Shown: positions 1 to 11,112 of the stretch, one piece after another | Layout: every line of letters begins with the position of its first letter | How positions within the stretch are numbered: the first letter of the stretch is position 1 | Program-made: the position numbers and the translations under genes | Assembly (NCBI GenBank): GCA_025093985.1 | Contig: JACAAK010000008.1 | Coordinates: 2,108,001 to 2,172,000, forward strand | Reading direction: 5' to 3' | From: Calvatia gigantea | Lineage: Eukaryota; Basidiomycota; Agaricomycetes; Agaricales; Lycoperdaceae | DNA length: 64,000 bases | The notes under the pieces: generated by a model | What the model saw: only the letters and a program-made list of their open reading frames with translations | Databases searched by the model: none | What the model was told of the DNA's origin: nothing

Positions 1-1125
1 AAAACCAGTTGAGCAAATATTGGGCCTGGAGGCGAACAGTGAGAGGAAGTGACGGCAGGGTAATGAGGGGAGTTTAGGACGTACGTGGTATTCTCATTGG
101 GTTGTGGTGGTGCACGGTGCTGACGCAGTGGAAATAGGAGTCACCTAGGGGAGCGCTTGTGTGGTCGACTATGCATAATCGTGTAAGTGATTGGGTTGCA
201 ATCGATGACAAAACTTAAATGACGATCATTAGCACACGACGGATCGTAAGTGAGTGTGCATCAGGATAGCAGTCGAAGGTAGCGGGAGGTGCACTCATGG
301 ACTCACCCTATTGGAACCCGTTTTATAGGATGTTGCTTCCATCTTAGACTTCCAGGATGTCCAAGGTGGTCCCGCTTTTGACAGTCAGTTTCCGAAGTTC
401 AACATGATTGGCGAAGTCGTAAAATTTCGGTTTGGCTGTAAATTTAGGATGGTTGCGTGCTTAGACACCAACATCCGTCCATGTTTCAAGGAGGTCCCTG
501 GGTAGTGTGTGCATTGGTCGTCAGCCACTGGTAAAACCTGAAATACGAAGTCTGGAAACAAAAGTAGTAGGGAACCAGGCACGAACCTTTCAACCTGGAC
601 AATCGAATATACTGGTGTATGGTAAGTGTGATGTATATTATTGCAACATGTATTTGGGAACGAATCTTGATATGAAAGTGTGGGTACGGTGAGGAGAAGA
701 GGCCCCAAGTCCATGGCTGATAGCATGTCTCGGGCGCGAAAGAGCTGTTTGCTGCGAAGAAAAACGTCCCTGTGCGCCTCCCAATAGTAGCCTGGTTATA
801 AACCTCGCTCAGTTTGACGAGTTTCACTTTTCACTTTATTTTTGAGAGCCATGGTTGATAGCGGGGCTTCCAAGTTAGCAGTCTTTGAGTTCTCCCCGTG
901 GCCCAACAGCGCAGGCTCTATGACATTCTCGGTGTATATGTATGTTCATGACTGAGATCCTCGAATAAGATGCACACAATGATGTCTCACGTGCCTGGTT
1001 CTTTTGGCGACTGGTGGAGTACCCCCAATCAAGGGCGAATTTTCTGTTTCTGATAACCCACTGTTCATTCTGTCGCCCCTGAGGGTTATTCCCCTACTAT
1101 CCCTAATTCGCAATCCGCTTATAAG
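1..1125. other. Intergenic, nothing recognised
   Basis: Only short overlapping ORFs on both strands, none resembling a known family. No repeat shared with the rest of the window was noticed. It may hold the upstream region of the gene starting at 1126. Confidence 0.5.
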
Positions 1126-2054
1126 ATGAGCAAGAAAGTTACGATCGTCGGTGGACACGGTAATGTACATCAAAATTTACCACTTACCCAGCCACCACAA
1201 CACACGGACTGACCTCATCCTCTCGTCACCTACCAGGTCGCCCTTCGCCTCGCACGCCTTCTCTCCCCTGTACACACCGTGACCTCTATAATCCGAAACC
1301 CGGAGCATGTAGAAGACATTAAATCAGCTGGAGCGACACCTCTTCTGCTCTCCCTTGAAGAATCACCAGTATCTGATTTCGTCACTGCATTTGAAGGTCA
1401 AGACGTCGTGTATTTTTCCGCCGGTGCTGGTGGGAAGGGTGGCGAAGAGCGAACGAAGAAGGTTGATTACGAAGGGGCGGTCAAAGTTTTTGACGCACTC
1501 GAACGCGTGGGGGGACAAGCAAAGCCCCGGTTAGTTTTGGTGTCGGCTGTGGATATTAGGGATCCAGATAAAGTCCCTGAACATTATGTGAGGTTCAGTC
1601 ACATTATAAACCAGGAAGCACTTCTTACCAAGTATAACCGGTTCAGAATGAGGATGACATCGCGAATGGCCAATAGGGTTCGCGGTGCTATACCTGCATA
1701 CATGAATTGGAAGTATGAGACAGATAAGGACCTCGTCAGGAGGACGGCATTCAAGTGGACCATCCTCAGACCTGGAGGCTTAAGCAACGAGCCTGGCACA
1801 GGCAAAGCATCCATTGGGAGGACACATCTCAAGCCTACAATTTCGGTAAGTTTTGCCATCACAATGATTGTTGTATATACCTCATAATATTGTCTAACGT
1901 CCGTAGAGAGATGATGTCGCGAAGGTCCTCTTCCTTTTGGTCGAGCGCGAAGACGCCGCGGGTTTGGGTATTGATATAGGTTGGGGGGGATACTCCGATT
2001 GAAGAAGGACTTGACGCTTTCATTGAGAAGGGAATATCAGATTTCCTGGGATGA
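1126..2054 (+). pseudogene. NAD(P)-binding NmrA/SDR-like protein, frameshifted
   Basis: The likely start is the ATG at 1126. Exon 1 (1126-1164) ends in the dinucleotide-binding motif GGHGN and splices by GTACAT..CAG to 1237, continuing VALRLARLL; together this is a Rossmann GxxGxxA turn. Later landmarks are VVYFSAGAGGK, the SAVD strand and NWKY...WTILRPGG, typical of small atypical SDR/NmrA-like oxidoreductases of about 230-250 residues. A GTAAGT..TAG intron spans 1846-1906. A GTGAGG..TTCAG segment at 1588-1646 (59 nt) also looks like an intron. If it is removed, one extra base near 1665 throws the frame. A second extra base near 1979-1980 creates an early TGA at 2000-2002, while the expected C-terminus continues in the next frame to TGA 2052-2054. 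Family assignment is from recognition; substrate unknown. Confidence 0.7.
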
Positions 2055-3401
2055 TTGGGTAAAGGCACAGGCCCTCGGGGTCTCATAATCTTCTGATAGA
2101 AATATTTCTTCCGGACACACACATGAAACTTGATGTATTAAAATGTATATATCTTTTCAGAAGGAAAGAGTGAGGTGGCCTCCGGGTTTACGGAGCTTAT
2201 CACAACCTGGGGCTAAACAAGCACATGAACCTGAGCAAAGGAGATGAGTGACTGAGTGGACACTGAACTTAGATCTTCGAAGTCCTGACCCCTTGTATTT
2301 CCTGCCAGTATACAACCTCTGTTCATGTTAAGATCGAGATGGTTGGACGTATGGAGTCACCGCGGAAGTTGGAAGGCCAATCTGCCGCGCATGACGAAAA
2401 TCTATCCTGGACTCTATGGTAGTCTCATAACATCTTTATTGGCTGTAAGGTATATAAAAAAAGGCACTCGGCTCCTCAGATTGCGGCTCAACGCAAATGA
2501 ATCCACAACGTCCTGGATGGTCCTTTCCCGACTATTAGGACTAGGCACTGTTGGGTCGTCGCTTCGAAGCTGGTCTAGTTTAGAAATGAGTCCTGCAAGT
2601 GGACGAGTTTTGTTGTGCCAATCTGGATGAAGGGACTGCTGGCGAAGGCGAGGGTAAGTTGATAGAAGGCCAGTAGCAGTAAATCACAATACATACCTCG
2701 GGAGGTGCACTGGTATAACGATGTACGTTACGATATCTGGCTACACAATGATGCGCTGTTGTGGACCCTGGACATCATCAACACGTTCCTGTTCATAACT
2801 GGCCCGCGAAAAATCATGAGCGAGTTTTTCCTCCGGAAGGCAACTGAGATCCAGATCCCCTTAGAGGGGTCATCTTCACGAAGTCTGATTGCACGAGTTC
2901 TGGTGGAAGCCTGTGTATGTTGACAAGTGAGGTAGTGGAGAATCGCTGAACGATTACACTTACGTCCCCTCACTAACCACTCAAACAACCCGAAAAGATC
3001 TGAGAAGAGGATCTTGTGCCTTCTCCGGAAAAGAAGAGCGCTGAAATCAACCCCCTCAAAGAAATTTTGGAGCTCCAATCTTGTTAGAGGCACCTGGGAG
3101 TGACCGAACTCGTCAGATCTTGGACATTCTGGCACCCGGTTATGGAAGAGGAACTTTATTCCTCGTTCCCATATACCATCTAGGAAGCTATCTGCCCAAG
3201 GCGAACCCCAAGAGAGTTGAATCGGCATGGCACGCTGGTACACTGATTAGGTCAGAATGGGACCTAAAAGGCCAAACAGGAACGCTCACACGACGAGTCC
3301 TCCTCCACACAACAGATTAAGGAAACTTGACCATTGCTTGATCACAATATGCTTGATCACGATATGTTTGCTATAATACGCATGATTCCTTGACGCAGCC
3401 T
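2055..3401. other. Intergenic, unassigned ORFs
   Basis: Contains a plus ORF (2325-2630) and a minus ORF (2728-3243) without recognisable domains. A GTAAGT..ACACAG intron-like segment lies on the minus strand at 2911-2963, but splicing it leads quickly to a stop, so I do not propose a gene. Confidence 0.4.
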
Positions 3402-4780
3402 TCAGATAATCGGGAAATGAAGTATGGTAAAACTTGATTCCTCGGTGCCGGATCTCTCGGGCGGGGGCACCTTAACTACCGAATGAAGCTTCCGGAGAGT
3501 ACCGTAAACACTGTGCTGTTGTAAGTTAAGCAGCCTTGCAACGAACGCAAGCGGATGTCTGTCTTCACTACCGTCGGCGTCATCATCAGGTTTGAATATA
3601 GCTGGGATCCCCACCGCTACGTAATAAAGCAGCAGCAGCTCCAACATCGGCAACATGGGCTGGGGTACACCATCCAGAATCGCGGAATAGAAGGCATGAA
3701 GGGCAGAGAGAGAACCGGGTTCAAGGCCTCTAGTGACGGAAACAACGGTAACGAGTTGGGAGATAGGATCGCACACGCGTGGGTCTTCAATGTAACGAAC
3801 CAGTGTCGTGGCAAGGGCAAAGAGTCCCGAGGATGCCTTCGAAACCCTCGTTATATCCTGCTCAACTGGCCATAGCGTACCAACGGGTATGAGGTCCTTG
3901 TATGTCTGGTGTATCTCCTCGAATTTGGCACGCAAAAAAATTTCCACATCACGACATGCATCGTCAGAGTTTGCGGGAACGTCATGCTCGTCAAAGAAAC
4001 CCCTGACACCGTCAGATGCAAACGCGTGTTGCAGGTGTGCTTCTGGTCGACTGGCAATGAGCCAACAAGAGGTGTTGTCGGGTAATGTCGCAAAAGAAAG
4101 CTGATCAGCCTCAGGATAAGCACTTGAGCCTCCTCCCCATAGCATTCGTCCAGACCGTCCAACAAAATAGCCCACGTCCCACATTCCGCCACGAAATTGG
4201 GAATTGTGAAAGGTTGAGCGATAAGGATATCGAGTTGGTGTCTCATGTCCTTCTCCAACAACTTCGGGTCCTCAATCATTCTTTGCCTGAGGTACTCTTG
4301 ATAGCACGGGATCCTGACAGCCAATTGGTAGGCGATGGTGGGGAAGACGAAGGTCGGGTTATCGCGCCTATCTGGTCTAGAAAAAGAGGTTCGCTCCCAA
4401 TTTCGAGGCTTTTGCTAATTCCTCTGTGAGGCTCTGAACAATCGCGGATTTCCCAACACCGGCAGGACCGTGAAGCCACAACATTGGACGGGCACGCTGA
4501 GCGCCGCCAACCCAGTCGCATACTGTCTCCAGTATGGCAATTCGAGTACCAGGGTGGCACCTGCGGGGACGGCCGTGGGCATCAAATCTGGCCCTGGATA
4601 TGGTGAACTTCGCGAGCCATTGTAGAACTAGCTAGGTCGTCCCCTCTGTTTCCATCCCATGCCCATTGATTTGAGCTCTTCGCCACTACCCGCTTTAGAA
4701 CAAAGTCTGGGATCCCAGCGCTATGGCTTGGAGGGTGTTGTATGATCGCAAGGCTCACGAAAAGAGTGACCATCACAGAA
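3402..4780 (-). pseudogene. NACHT-type P-loop NTPase, frameshifted (relic N1)
   Basis: Read on the minus strand, this is the best preserved of the NACHT relics. A Walker A motif, LHGPAGVGKSAI, lies at about 4440-4490. About 100 residues later comes a Walker B-like WAILLDGLDEC, then WLIASRPEAHL and the helical C-terminal part ending in HSVVKVPPPE. This is the architecture of the NACHT NTPases expanded in mushroom genomes, often called NLR-like. The frame breaks at least twice: just after LGANLFF near 4385 (about two bases missing before SRPDRR) and near 4065 (one base missing before WLIASRPEAHL). Neither break has splice borders. The DNA-level order of motifs is intact, so decay is recent. No N-terminal effector or C-terminal repeat domain is visible. 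Confidence 0.7.
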
Positions 4781-4796
4781 CGGTCTTAACCTTTTG

Positions 4797-6125
4797 CTAA
4801 GTCATGCGCTGATTTTTCGTGAACAAAACCCATACGCAATGTTATGTACACCTCGCGAAACAGGTCTTTCTCACGAACTTACAGTTATTGTTCATGCCGC
4901 TGTTCTCCGACATCCACTTCCAAACACTCAAATCCTTTGAGTCGGTTTTAAAATCAGTATATCCTCGGCACCCCGACTCCCTGAGCGAAGGGACTGAACT
5001 GAGCTTCCGCAGGGAACCATAGACAATGTGGTGCTGGACGAACGCGAGCGGAGAGTCCTCGCTATCGCCAGTACCGTCATCACCCTAGCCCTTGGTGATG
5101 CCTGAATGCTCCCAAACATATAAGCCCGTGGTAGCGGCTCCGAAATCAGCAATGCGAATCTGGATGCACCACCCGGGATCGCGGAATGGGGTGCGTGGAG
5201 GCAGAGAGGAGGCGCAGTCCAAGACCCCGACTGGTGAAAGTGTACCCACGGGTATGAGGTCCTTGCATGTCTGATTTGTGACCATCGAACCTGTTTGATC
5301 CAGCCAATTTTGGGGCCCTTACCAACTCCTCCGCGGGGTTTTGAACAATAGTGGATTTCCCAACGTCAATAGGGCCATGGGAACCACAGCATCAGATGGG
5401 CACGTTAAGCGCCACCAACCCAGTCGCACAGGGATTTGGGTACCAGGGTTACAGCTTGGGGGATGGCCACGAGATCAAACTCGGCATCCTGACATAGTGA
5501 AGTTGCCGAACCGTTGTAGAACTAGCTACAGCATCGGGGAACGCCATATAAGTGCTGGAATTCTCGTACCCTTCTCCTTGGTATGACTGGCTGGTTCAAC
5601 ACTGAAGTCGTGCAATTGGCTGAGGAACCCAGTTGTGCCGGGGGACACGAAGGAACGACCTGATGATTGGGAATTCTTTGTTTGTTCCGACGTGGTACCT
5701 TGTCACGGTATTCGCGACTTCGGTGATATGAGGATACGGACTGGGTCCGTTCCTTTTAGGGCGAGTGGTCGCGACTATGGTCGCCTGCTCACTCAACCTA
5801 ATCCTCTTGTATCCTGCTTGGCGTTCAGTTATGGCTAGCCTCGGCTGAGTCTCGTCTCGGTTTCGGACGAGCTTGTCGGTTACAATTCTCTTCCCATTTG
5901 CGTTCTCGACGCTGACCCTGGGGAGAGCGTACCGAAGGGAACCTGAGAGTCAACAACACGGTAACTACGGGGGCCAGTCCAAGGGGGAAGGGGGTGGAAA
6001 AGAGAGAAAGTTGTGTAAAGATATTCTTGACGTCGGTTATTCCCCTGCGCCTGGTCGACCGGGCGTCGAGACTGTGAAATTTTCGCTGTTGGCGGGAGAA
6101 CGAGCTCGGCGCCTGGTCATCTGAA
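4797..6125 (-). pseudogene. NACHT NTPase relic N2
   Basis: A strongly degraded second copy in the same orientation, abutting the 5' end of N1. The 3' part (4970-5290) aligns by eye with N1 around the DLIPVGTL segment. The P-loop region (5330-5400) has lost the GKS motif. The part to about 5900 matches the N-terminal low-complexity region shared with the copies at 9.2-9.6 kb and 39.0-39.3 kb. Stops and frameshifts are frequent. It is divergent to the F-box copy starting at 7233. Confidence 0.5.
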
Positions 6126-7168
6126 GGTCACCGTTCAAAGAAGACCATGACATTTTGAACGGTTGAGTGCTCATCTTAAGAAGCGGGAGGTGAGCCCTGG
6201 ATTGAGCCGAACTCGAAGCTGGTAGACGAAAGAACTCAAGGCCAGAAGTCCAATGCCGCCCGTTCTCTGCGAGTGCGACGACTCAGAATTTTGCCTACAA
6301 ATACAGATAACAGTGTCGCCATCAAGACTATGGTAAAACAAGAAATATTAATATTGGATACTGACCTCGGCGTTCAACATTTCAACGCTCAAACTCAAAT
6401 GGCGCTACGACCTTGAAGTGATCTTAAGTCTGAAAAAGGATGCAAAGTTAAAGTCTAGGGCTCAGTATGAAATTCAACATTAGCAAACATCAGTTTCCAA
6501 ATATGGTTTTAAACCGTTTGCAAACACGTTTGAAATTAAGACCCAAATTTCACCGGTTTTTTATTGTAAGAAATTCCAAAACCATGCAGGCGTTCCCATG
6601 GCTGATGGCCAACTGATAACGATAGATTGTCCTTTGTCCGTGTCTTATACCCAGCCCGATAACAAGTCGCGATGGCATTAGAACCGGACCATGACTTTGA
6701 CGTCATCCTATCCCGGCTCGGAGTCCTTCTCTCGCAACTACCGGCTCAACTACCTGAGCCTCTGCCACATCATTGTCCGCCAACCAAGCCGGTGTCACGC
6801 CACCATTGGTGGGGCATCTTTTCGTCGATCCACTCATTGATTTAGGGTCAGCTGCACTCCGTGACATGTTTTCCGATATGCCACTCCTCACATTGGATGA
6901 TTTCGAGACGGATGGTGAATGTAGTGGGTCAGGTGACAGCTCGGGGGATGGGAAACGGGAGGTAAACTGGAATTGGTGAAGATATTTTTTTGTAACGTAC
7001 AATAAATTAAAAACCCATGTTTGAAAACATTTCTTACCTGTTTTAATGTAAGTTACCGAATGTTTCGAAACACGGTAATAAAAGGGAGTTAGTAACCAAA
7101 TGTTTGCAAACGTTGTAAGATATTCCTCGGGAATTTCACACCGAGCCCTATTAAAGTCCAGTAGTTAC
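6126..7168. other. Divergent spacer with palindrome cluster
   Basis: Lies between NACHT relic N2 (minus) and F-box copy A (plus). It holds palindromes of the form GTTTNNAAAC: GTTTGCAAAC at 6516-6525 and 7102-7111, GTTTCGAAAC at 7072-7081, plus ATGTTT..AAACAT at 7017-7030 and CAAACACGTTTG at 6521-6532. An unassigned 68-codon ORF (6773-6979) lies inside. This roughly 600-bp block is absent from the matching spacers upstream of the other copies, so it may be an inserted element. Confidence 0.4.
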
Positions 7169-7199
7169 TGTCACGCACCCGAGTACAAGAAGCGTGACA
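7169..7199 (+). promoter_or_regulatory. Conserved dyad upstream of F-box copy A
   Basis: TGTCAC, 19 bp, GTGACA, ending 33 bp before the ATG at 7233. The same dyad with the same spacing precedes the other F-box copies. Function is inferred only from conservation and position. Confidence 0.5.
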
Positions 7200-7232
7200 G
7201 GCCCGTTTTCGTGTTTTGAGATTCTGACTCTC

Positions 7233-8890
7233 ATGCTACTTAATTTTCTTCTTCTGACCGTCTGTGGAATCGTCGGAATTGCGTATAGTATGTGTTCCAT
7301 CAATTTCGGAATGGATATAACTTACCCATGGCTCTCAGTCTTTTTCTATAAATACAAGGGACGGCCGTTGGGAATCCATGACTTGCCCCTCGAACTGCTG
7401 TCAAAAATTGCGTCACATTTAGATTTCGTTGACGTGATTGCATTGTGCCAGGTGCGTCCTAATATTTTTATTATGATGTCCACCTGAGTGATGCCTAGTC
7501 TATCAGAAAACTTCGTGAGGCGACGGAAGCCCGAGTGGTCTTGCATTCGCTCGCGAAGAGATACGCCGCCCGACATTTCAACATCCCGCGCCCAGAGAAC
7601 GGAACTATTGACACCCTTACAACCGACGACCTTCGTAAATGGATATGGCCTCGTCTTGCGATCGATCAAATATGGAGGAAAAAGACGGTGGTCCCCACAA
7701 CACGCAAGCTTGACATGCATGAGGATCTGGCGGCCTTCAACTTTGTTCCTGGTGGACGATGGCTTCTCGCCGCTCGAGAAACCGGACATATATATTCCTA
7801 TGACCTCAATTTAAAAGAACCCGCCCCCCAGCTACTGTTGGAACCCTCTGTCCCTCGCGCAGAGGAAGCAGGGCCAACACAACTTGTTGTGGACATCAAC
7901 CCAGAGGCGCCGATCCTTGATTTTAATTTCGCTTTCGGCGCCACTGGTTCCATAAGTCAGCTTTATGCGATTGGTTCTCTCCGCATCACGAACGACTCAC
8001 ATGTCAACAGGGTTCCAAATCCCCAGTTTTGGATGGTTGCACATTCGACGAGCACGGCTGGCCGGCGGTGGGTTGTCAGCCGCTCTCTCAGCACACAAGC
8101 TTGTTTCAATTCCACACATCAGAAGAGATGCTGTCACATTTACAATTGCATTGAGTGGTGGCCTTGCTGCGCGTAATACTGCTGAGGGTAAGAACAGCTG
8201 GATTGAAGTGTTCAAATGGAAAGAGTGTACATCAACAGCACTCATGGTCGCAGTTATCCGCATCTCCACAACCCTGCAAACTGTATGTGGCCTTTCATTC
8301 CTAGCTTAACGTGGGTCCGCAATTTACTCAGAACGAAGGGAAGGATGTTTTTCTGCATTGGTGAGGATCGGGTCCTTTGCATTGCTTTGCGTCGTATCTT
8401 CATTCACCGGATACCGCCTCTATCTCGCCTCCTTGTGGATTGGGACCCTGAGATTGGATACCAGGATGATGAGGACCTCGCAGAGCCCATGTGGTCCTAT
8501 GACGAGATGCCTTTTGCTTTGAGGAGTGTCCCATCTCTTCATTTTGATGGCTCTACCGGTTATCGTCTCATTGTTCAGAACAGGAGGGACGTTATTGGCA
8601 TCTATATTCCTCTCGCTCCCGACGGCCAACCATGCGTTCAGTTCCGATTACAGTCATACTTCCAGATCCCCGTTGGGGTTGGTTTATATAAAGGATGTGC
8701 AATGTACAAGAACTCACCCGCCATCCGATTTGGATACGGATGGGATGACAAGGTTGACGCCAATTTTGTCAACCCTCAGAGTGGCGAGCGTTTGCGCTCT
8801 GCAGAAATATTTTTTGATGAAGAGACTGGCCGAAGCCTTCTGTGGGAAACTCGGACAGAATTTCGGATATTTGGTTTCACGTTTTACTAA
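7233..8890 (+). pseudogene. F-box / beta-propeller-like protein, copy A (broken)
   Basis: Four exons as in the intact copy at 20236: 7233-7287, 7339-7955, 8011-8282 and 8339-8890. Exon 1 encodes the hydrophobic MLLNFLLLTVCGIVGIAYS. Exon 2 opens with the F-box-like HDLPLELLSKIASHLDFVDV. Two lesions separate it from function: a one-base deletion near 7460, after the CQVR segment, and an in-frame TAG at 7496-7498 where sister copies have Gln. The remaining exons are open, including the C-terminal propeller-like strands (GGRWLLAARETGH, LLVDWDPEIGY, GSTGYRLIVQ). An SCF-type adaptor role is what the F-box family would suggest; the target is unknown. Confidence 0.8.
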
Positions 8891-8929
8891 TATCTGAGAA
8901 TATACATTACATATTACCACTTGCCTCAA

Positions 8930-9170
8930 GTTCCGTAAATCCCGGGGATTGGCAGACATCTATTTTATCCGATCAGTTTTGTCGAAATCTCTCATCGTTG
9001 TTCTGATGGTACGCGCCCAGGATAGCAGTATGGCTATGATCAATAATATTCCCCCCGGGGTTGGTCTGAATGGCGTTGGTGTCGTCGTCCAAAACACTAG
9101 TTCTTCAGCTTTACGGAAAACAACTCCGAAAAACCAGTGAGCTCCCCATGTAAGGCATAACCGCACGGCG
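8930..9170 (-). pseudogene. 3' remnant of PD-(D/E)XK-like gene
   Basis: The minus-strand frame at 8960-9166 matches only the last exon of the intact gene at 21989-23992 (the LCLTWGAHWFFGVV and PFRPTPGGILLIIA segments). It lies tail-to-tail with F-box copy A, the same arrangement as at 21.9 and 41.5 kb. Everything upstream has been replaced by a NACHT 5' relic. Confidence 0.6.
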
Positions 9171-9189
9171 AATTCCTCGGTATAAACGT

Positions 9190-9900
9190 GGGGTTATAGA
9201 GTGTGGCGACCTCGTGTGGTGCGACGGTTGTAAAACTTGCGACTGTGGGTATGGGTGATGATATTGTGGTTGGGATGGTGGTTATGGTCGGGAAGGAGAC
9301 AGGGGCGTAAAGATTTGGGGCAATATATGAGAAATTTAATTCGCGAGGAGATGTGCTTACCGTCGACAACTGTGGCGCTTCCGAATTTCGCGACCTTGGT
9401 GATGTGAGGATACAAACCAGGTTCACTCTTTTTCACTGAGGTGGGTGATTACAGCCACGGTCGCCTGTTCCCCCAACCCTGCCCCTTCAACATGAGGAGA
9501 AGGGGGACTCTCGGATGGAGCATTCAATGATGGCTGGCTGGCGTCCGATACGGCCGACCCCGACCCAGTTCCATCTCTGTTTTGAACGACCTCATCAGGT
9601 ACGAACCTTTCTTCATTTGGGTTTTCGACGTTGATCTGCCGAGGAGAGGGTGCCGAAGAGAGTTAGTAAGACCATCTATGCATAAGTACCGGGAGCTAGT
9701 CGAAGATGGAAGAGAACGGAAGAGGAAGGGAACCGTGCAAGGGTGTTCTGGGCGCCGGTTACAGTCATTCCCTTACGCATGTTGGACTAGGTGTCAGGGT
9801 TGCGGAGCCCCCGGTATTGGTACGAGGGTGAGCTCGCTGCCTGGTTCTTCGAAAGTCACCACCCACAGGAGATGATGAATGTGCTTAACAGTTGAGTGCA
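9190..9900 (-). pseudogene. NACHT gene 5' relic N3
   Basis: Matches the 5' region of the other NACHT relics (39.0-39.45 kb and 5.6-5.9 kb), including the low-complexity stretch DASQPSLNAPSESPPSPHVE and LGEQATVAVIT on the minus strand at about 9430-9560. No P-loop part is present, so it is a truncated copy. Confidence 0.5.
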
Positions 9901-10389
9901 CTACAAGAAAAAATAGCTCGGCATGAGTCCGCAGTAGAAGGTGAGAAGCTGGGCCCTGGTTCCGAGGAACGTCGCGACGGGTCGATGAAAAATCGGGGCA
10001 AATAAGGAAACCAGGTCATAAGTTCAATTCCACCCTTTCCCTGCCAGGCTACCACCACAACGAAGATATTTATCTACAAAAGCAGACAAAGGCGTCAGCG
10101 CCGGATTATATTTAGTATAAAGATTATTGATGCTGACCTCGAGGTCTGAGTGACATGACAGTCTCGGAGAAGTGATACTATCATTCTTCACCTCTTAGCC
10201 ACTAACAGGGCCGTGAGCCCAATTCCGTTGCTAGTAACTTACTAACACAACAAAAATGTTTACATACGAACGACCAAGATTTCAGCGCTGGGTTGTGTTT
10301 GAAATTCAAATTATTAATGCTGGCCTCAATACTCAAATTTGAGCGCTGTAGTCTTAGAGGGGTGATTGATGTATGACAAGGGAGACCAT
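9901..10389. repeat. Array spacer repeat
   Basis: Spacer shared by the array units, recognisable by the phrase CTCGGCATGAGTCCGCAG at about 9915-9945, 16515-16540 and 39488-39505. It separates the NACHT 5' end from the next F-box gene. No ORF is supported. Confidence 0.5.
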
Positions 10390-10420
10390 TGTCACCCGTT
10401 GCAGTGCAAGAAGCGTGACA
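10390..10420 (+). promoter_or_regulatory. Conserved dyad upstream of truncated F-box copy
   Basis: TGTCAC-N19-GTGACA followed by an ACGCGT hexamer. The ATG lies at 10471. Confidence 0.45.
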
Positions 10421-10470
10421 AGACGCGTTCTTGCCTCTTTGATTCTCACGTTCTGAATTCTAACCCTCGC

Positions 10471-10735
10471 ATGTTGCTTAATTTTCTTCTTCTGGCCGTT
10501 TGTGGAATTGTTGGAATTGTGAGTAAGTGACCCAACAGACTTCGTGTCAACATAACTCATTGATGCTTTTTCAGCTTTTTTCCGTAAATTCGTCCGATGG
10601 CCGTTGGGAATCTATGACTTGCCACTCGAACTGCTGTCGGAAATTGCGTCACATTTAGATTTTTTTGACGTGATTTCATTGTGCCAGGTGCGTCACAAAC
10701 CCGCCTAAGCGGCACTTAGTCTACCAGAAAGCAAA
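10471..10735 (+). pseudogene. F-box copy A', truncated after F-box
   Basis: Exon 1 (MLLNFLLLAVCGIVGIV), the first intron and the F-box start (YDLPLELLSEIASHLDFFDV) are preserved. The sequence then breaks at about 10710-10735 into array spacer resembling 19950 and 36725. This is a deletion junction typical of unequal recombination between units. Confidence 0.7.
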
Positions 10736-11053
10736 ATGGGCTACAATAAAAATCGCTTGGTATTAGTCCACGATAGGTGGTGGGAGAATAGATACTGGTT
10801 CTTGTTGAAGTCACAACAAGCGGATGAGGAAATTGGGGTAAGTGAAGAATATTGGGGGTAAGCCCAACTTCCGCCAATTCTCTGCTACCACAATGGATAC
10901 ATCTGCCTACAAAGGCGGACAAAGGTGTCGGCACTGGAATATGCTCGGAAATGATATGGGTTATCCATACTGACCTCATGTACAACACTTAGCTTCAATG
11001 TTCAAACGTTTAATTGACGCGAGGGGTGCACCAGTGATGTGAAGGGAGGTCAG
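10736..11053. repeat. Array spacer repeat
   Basis: Copy of the spacer found at 19945-20165 and 36725-37275 (shared CACAATAAA..TCG and GATGAGGAAATTG segments). No gene seen. Confidence 0.45.
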
Positions 11054-11084
11054 TGTCACGCGCCACAGCACAAGAACTGTGACA
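11054..11084 (+). promoter_or_regulatory. Conserved dyad upstream of F-box copy C
   Basis: TGTCAC-N19-GTGACA, followed by ACGCGT, ending 28 bp before the ATG at 11113. Confidence 0.45.
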
Positions 11085-11112
11085 GACGCGTTCTCGCGCT
11101 TCTAACCCTCAC

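Noticed and set aside
2728..3243. 171-codon minus ORF with an apparent intron
   Set aside because: No family resemblance, and using the GTAAGT..CAG borders leads to an early stop.
7450..7500. Extra intron in F-box copy A using the GTGCGT donor
   Set aside because: Intact copies B and F read straight through this position in frame, so the break in copy A is a deletion, not a splice site.
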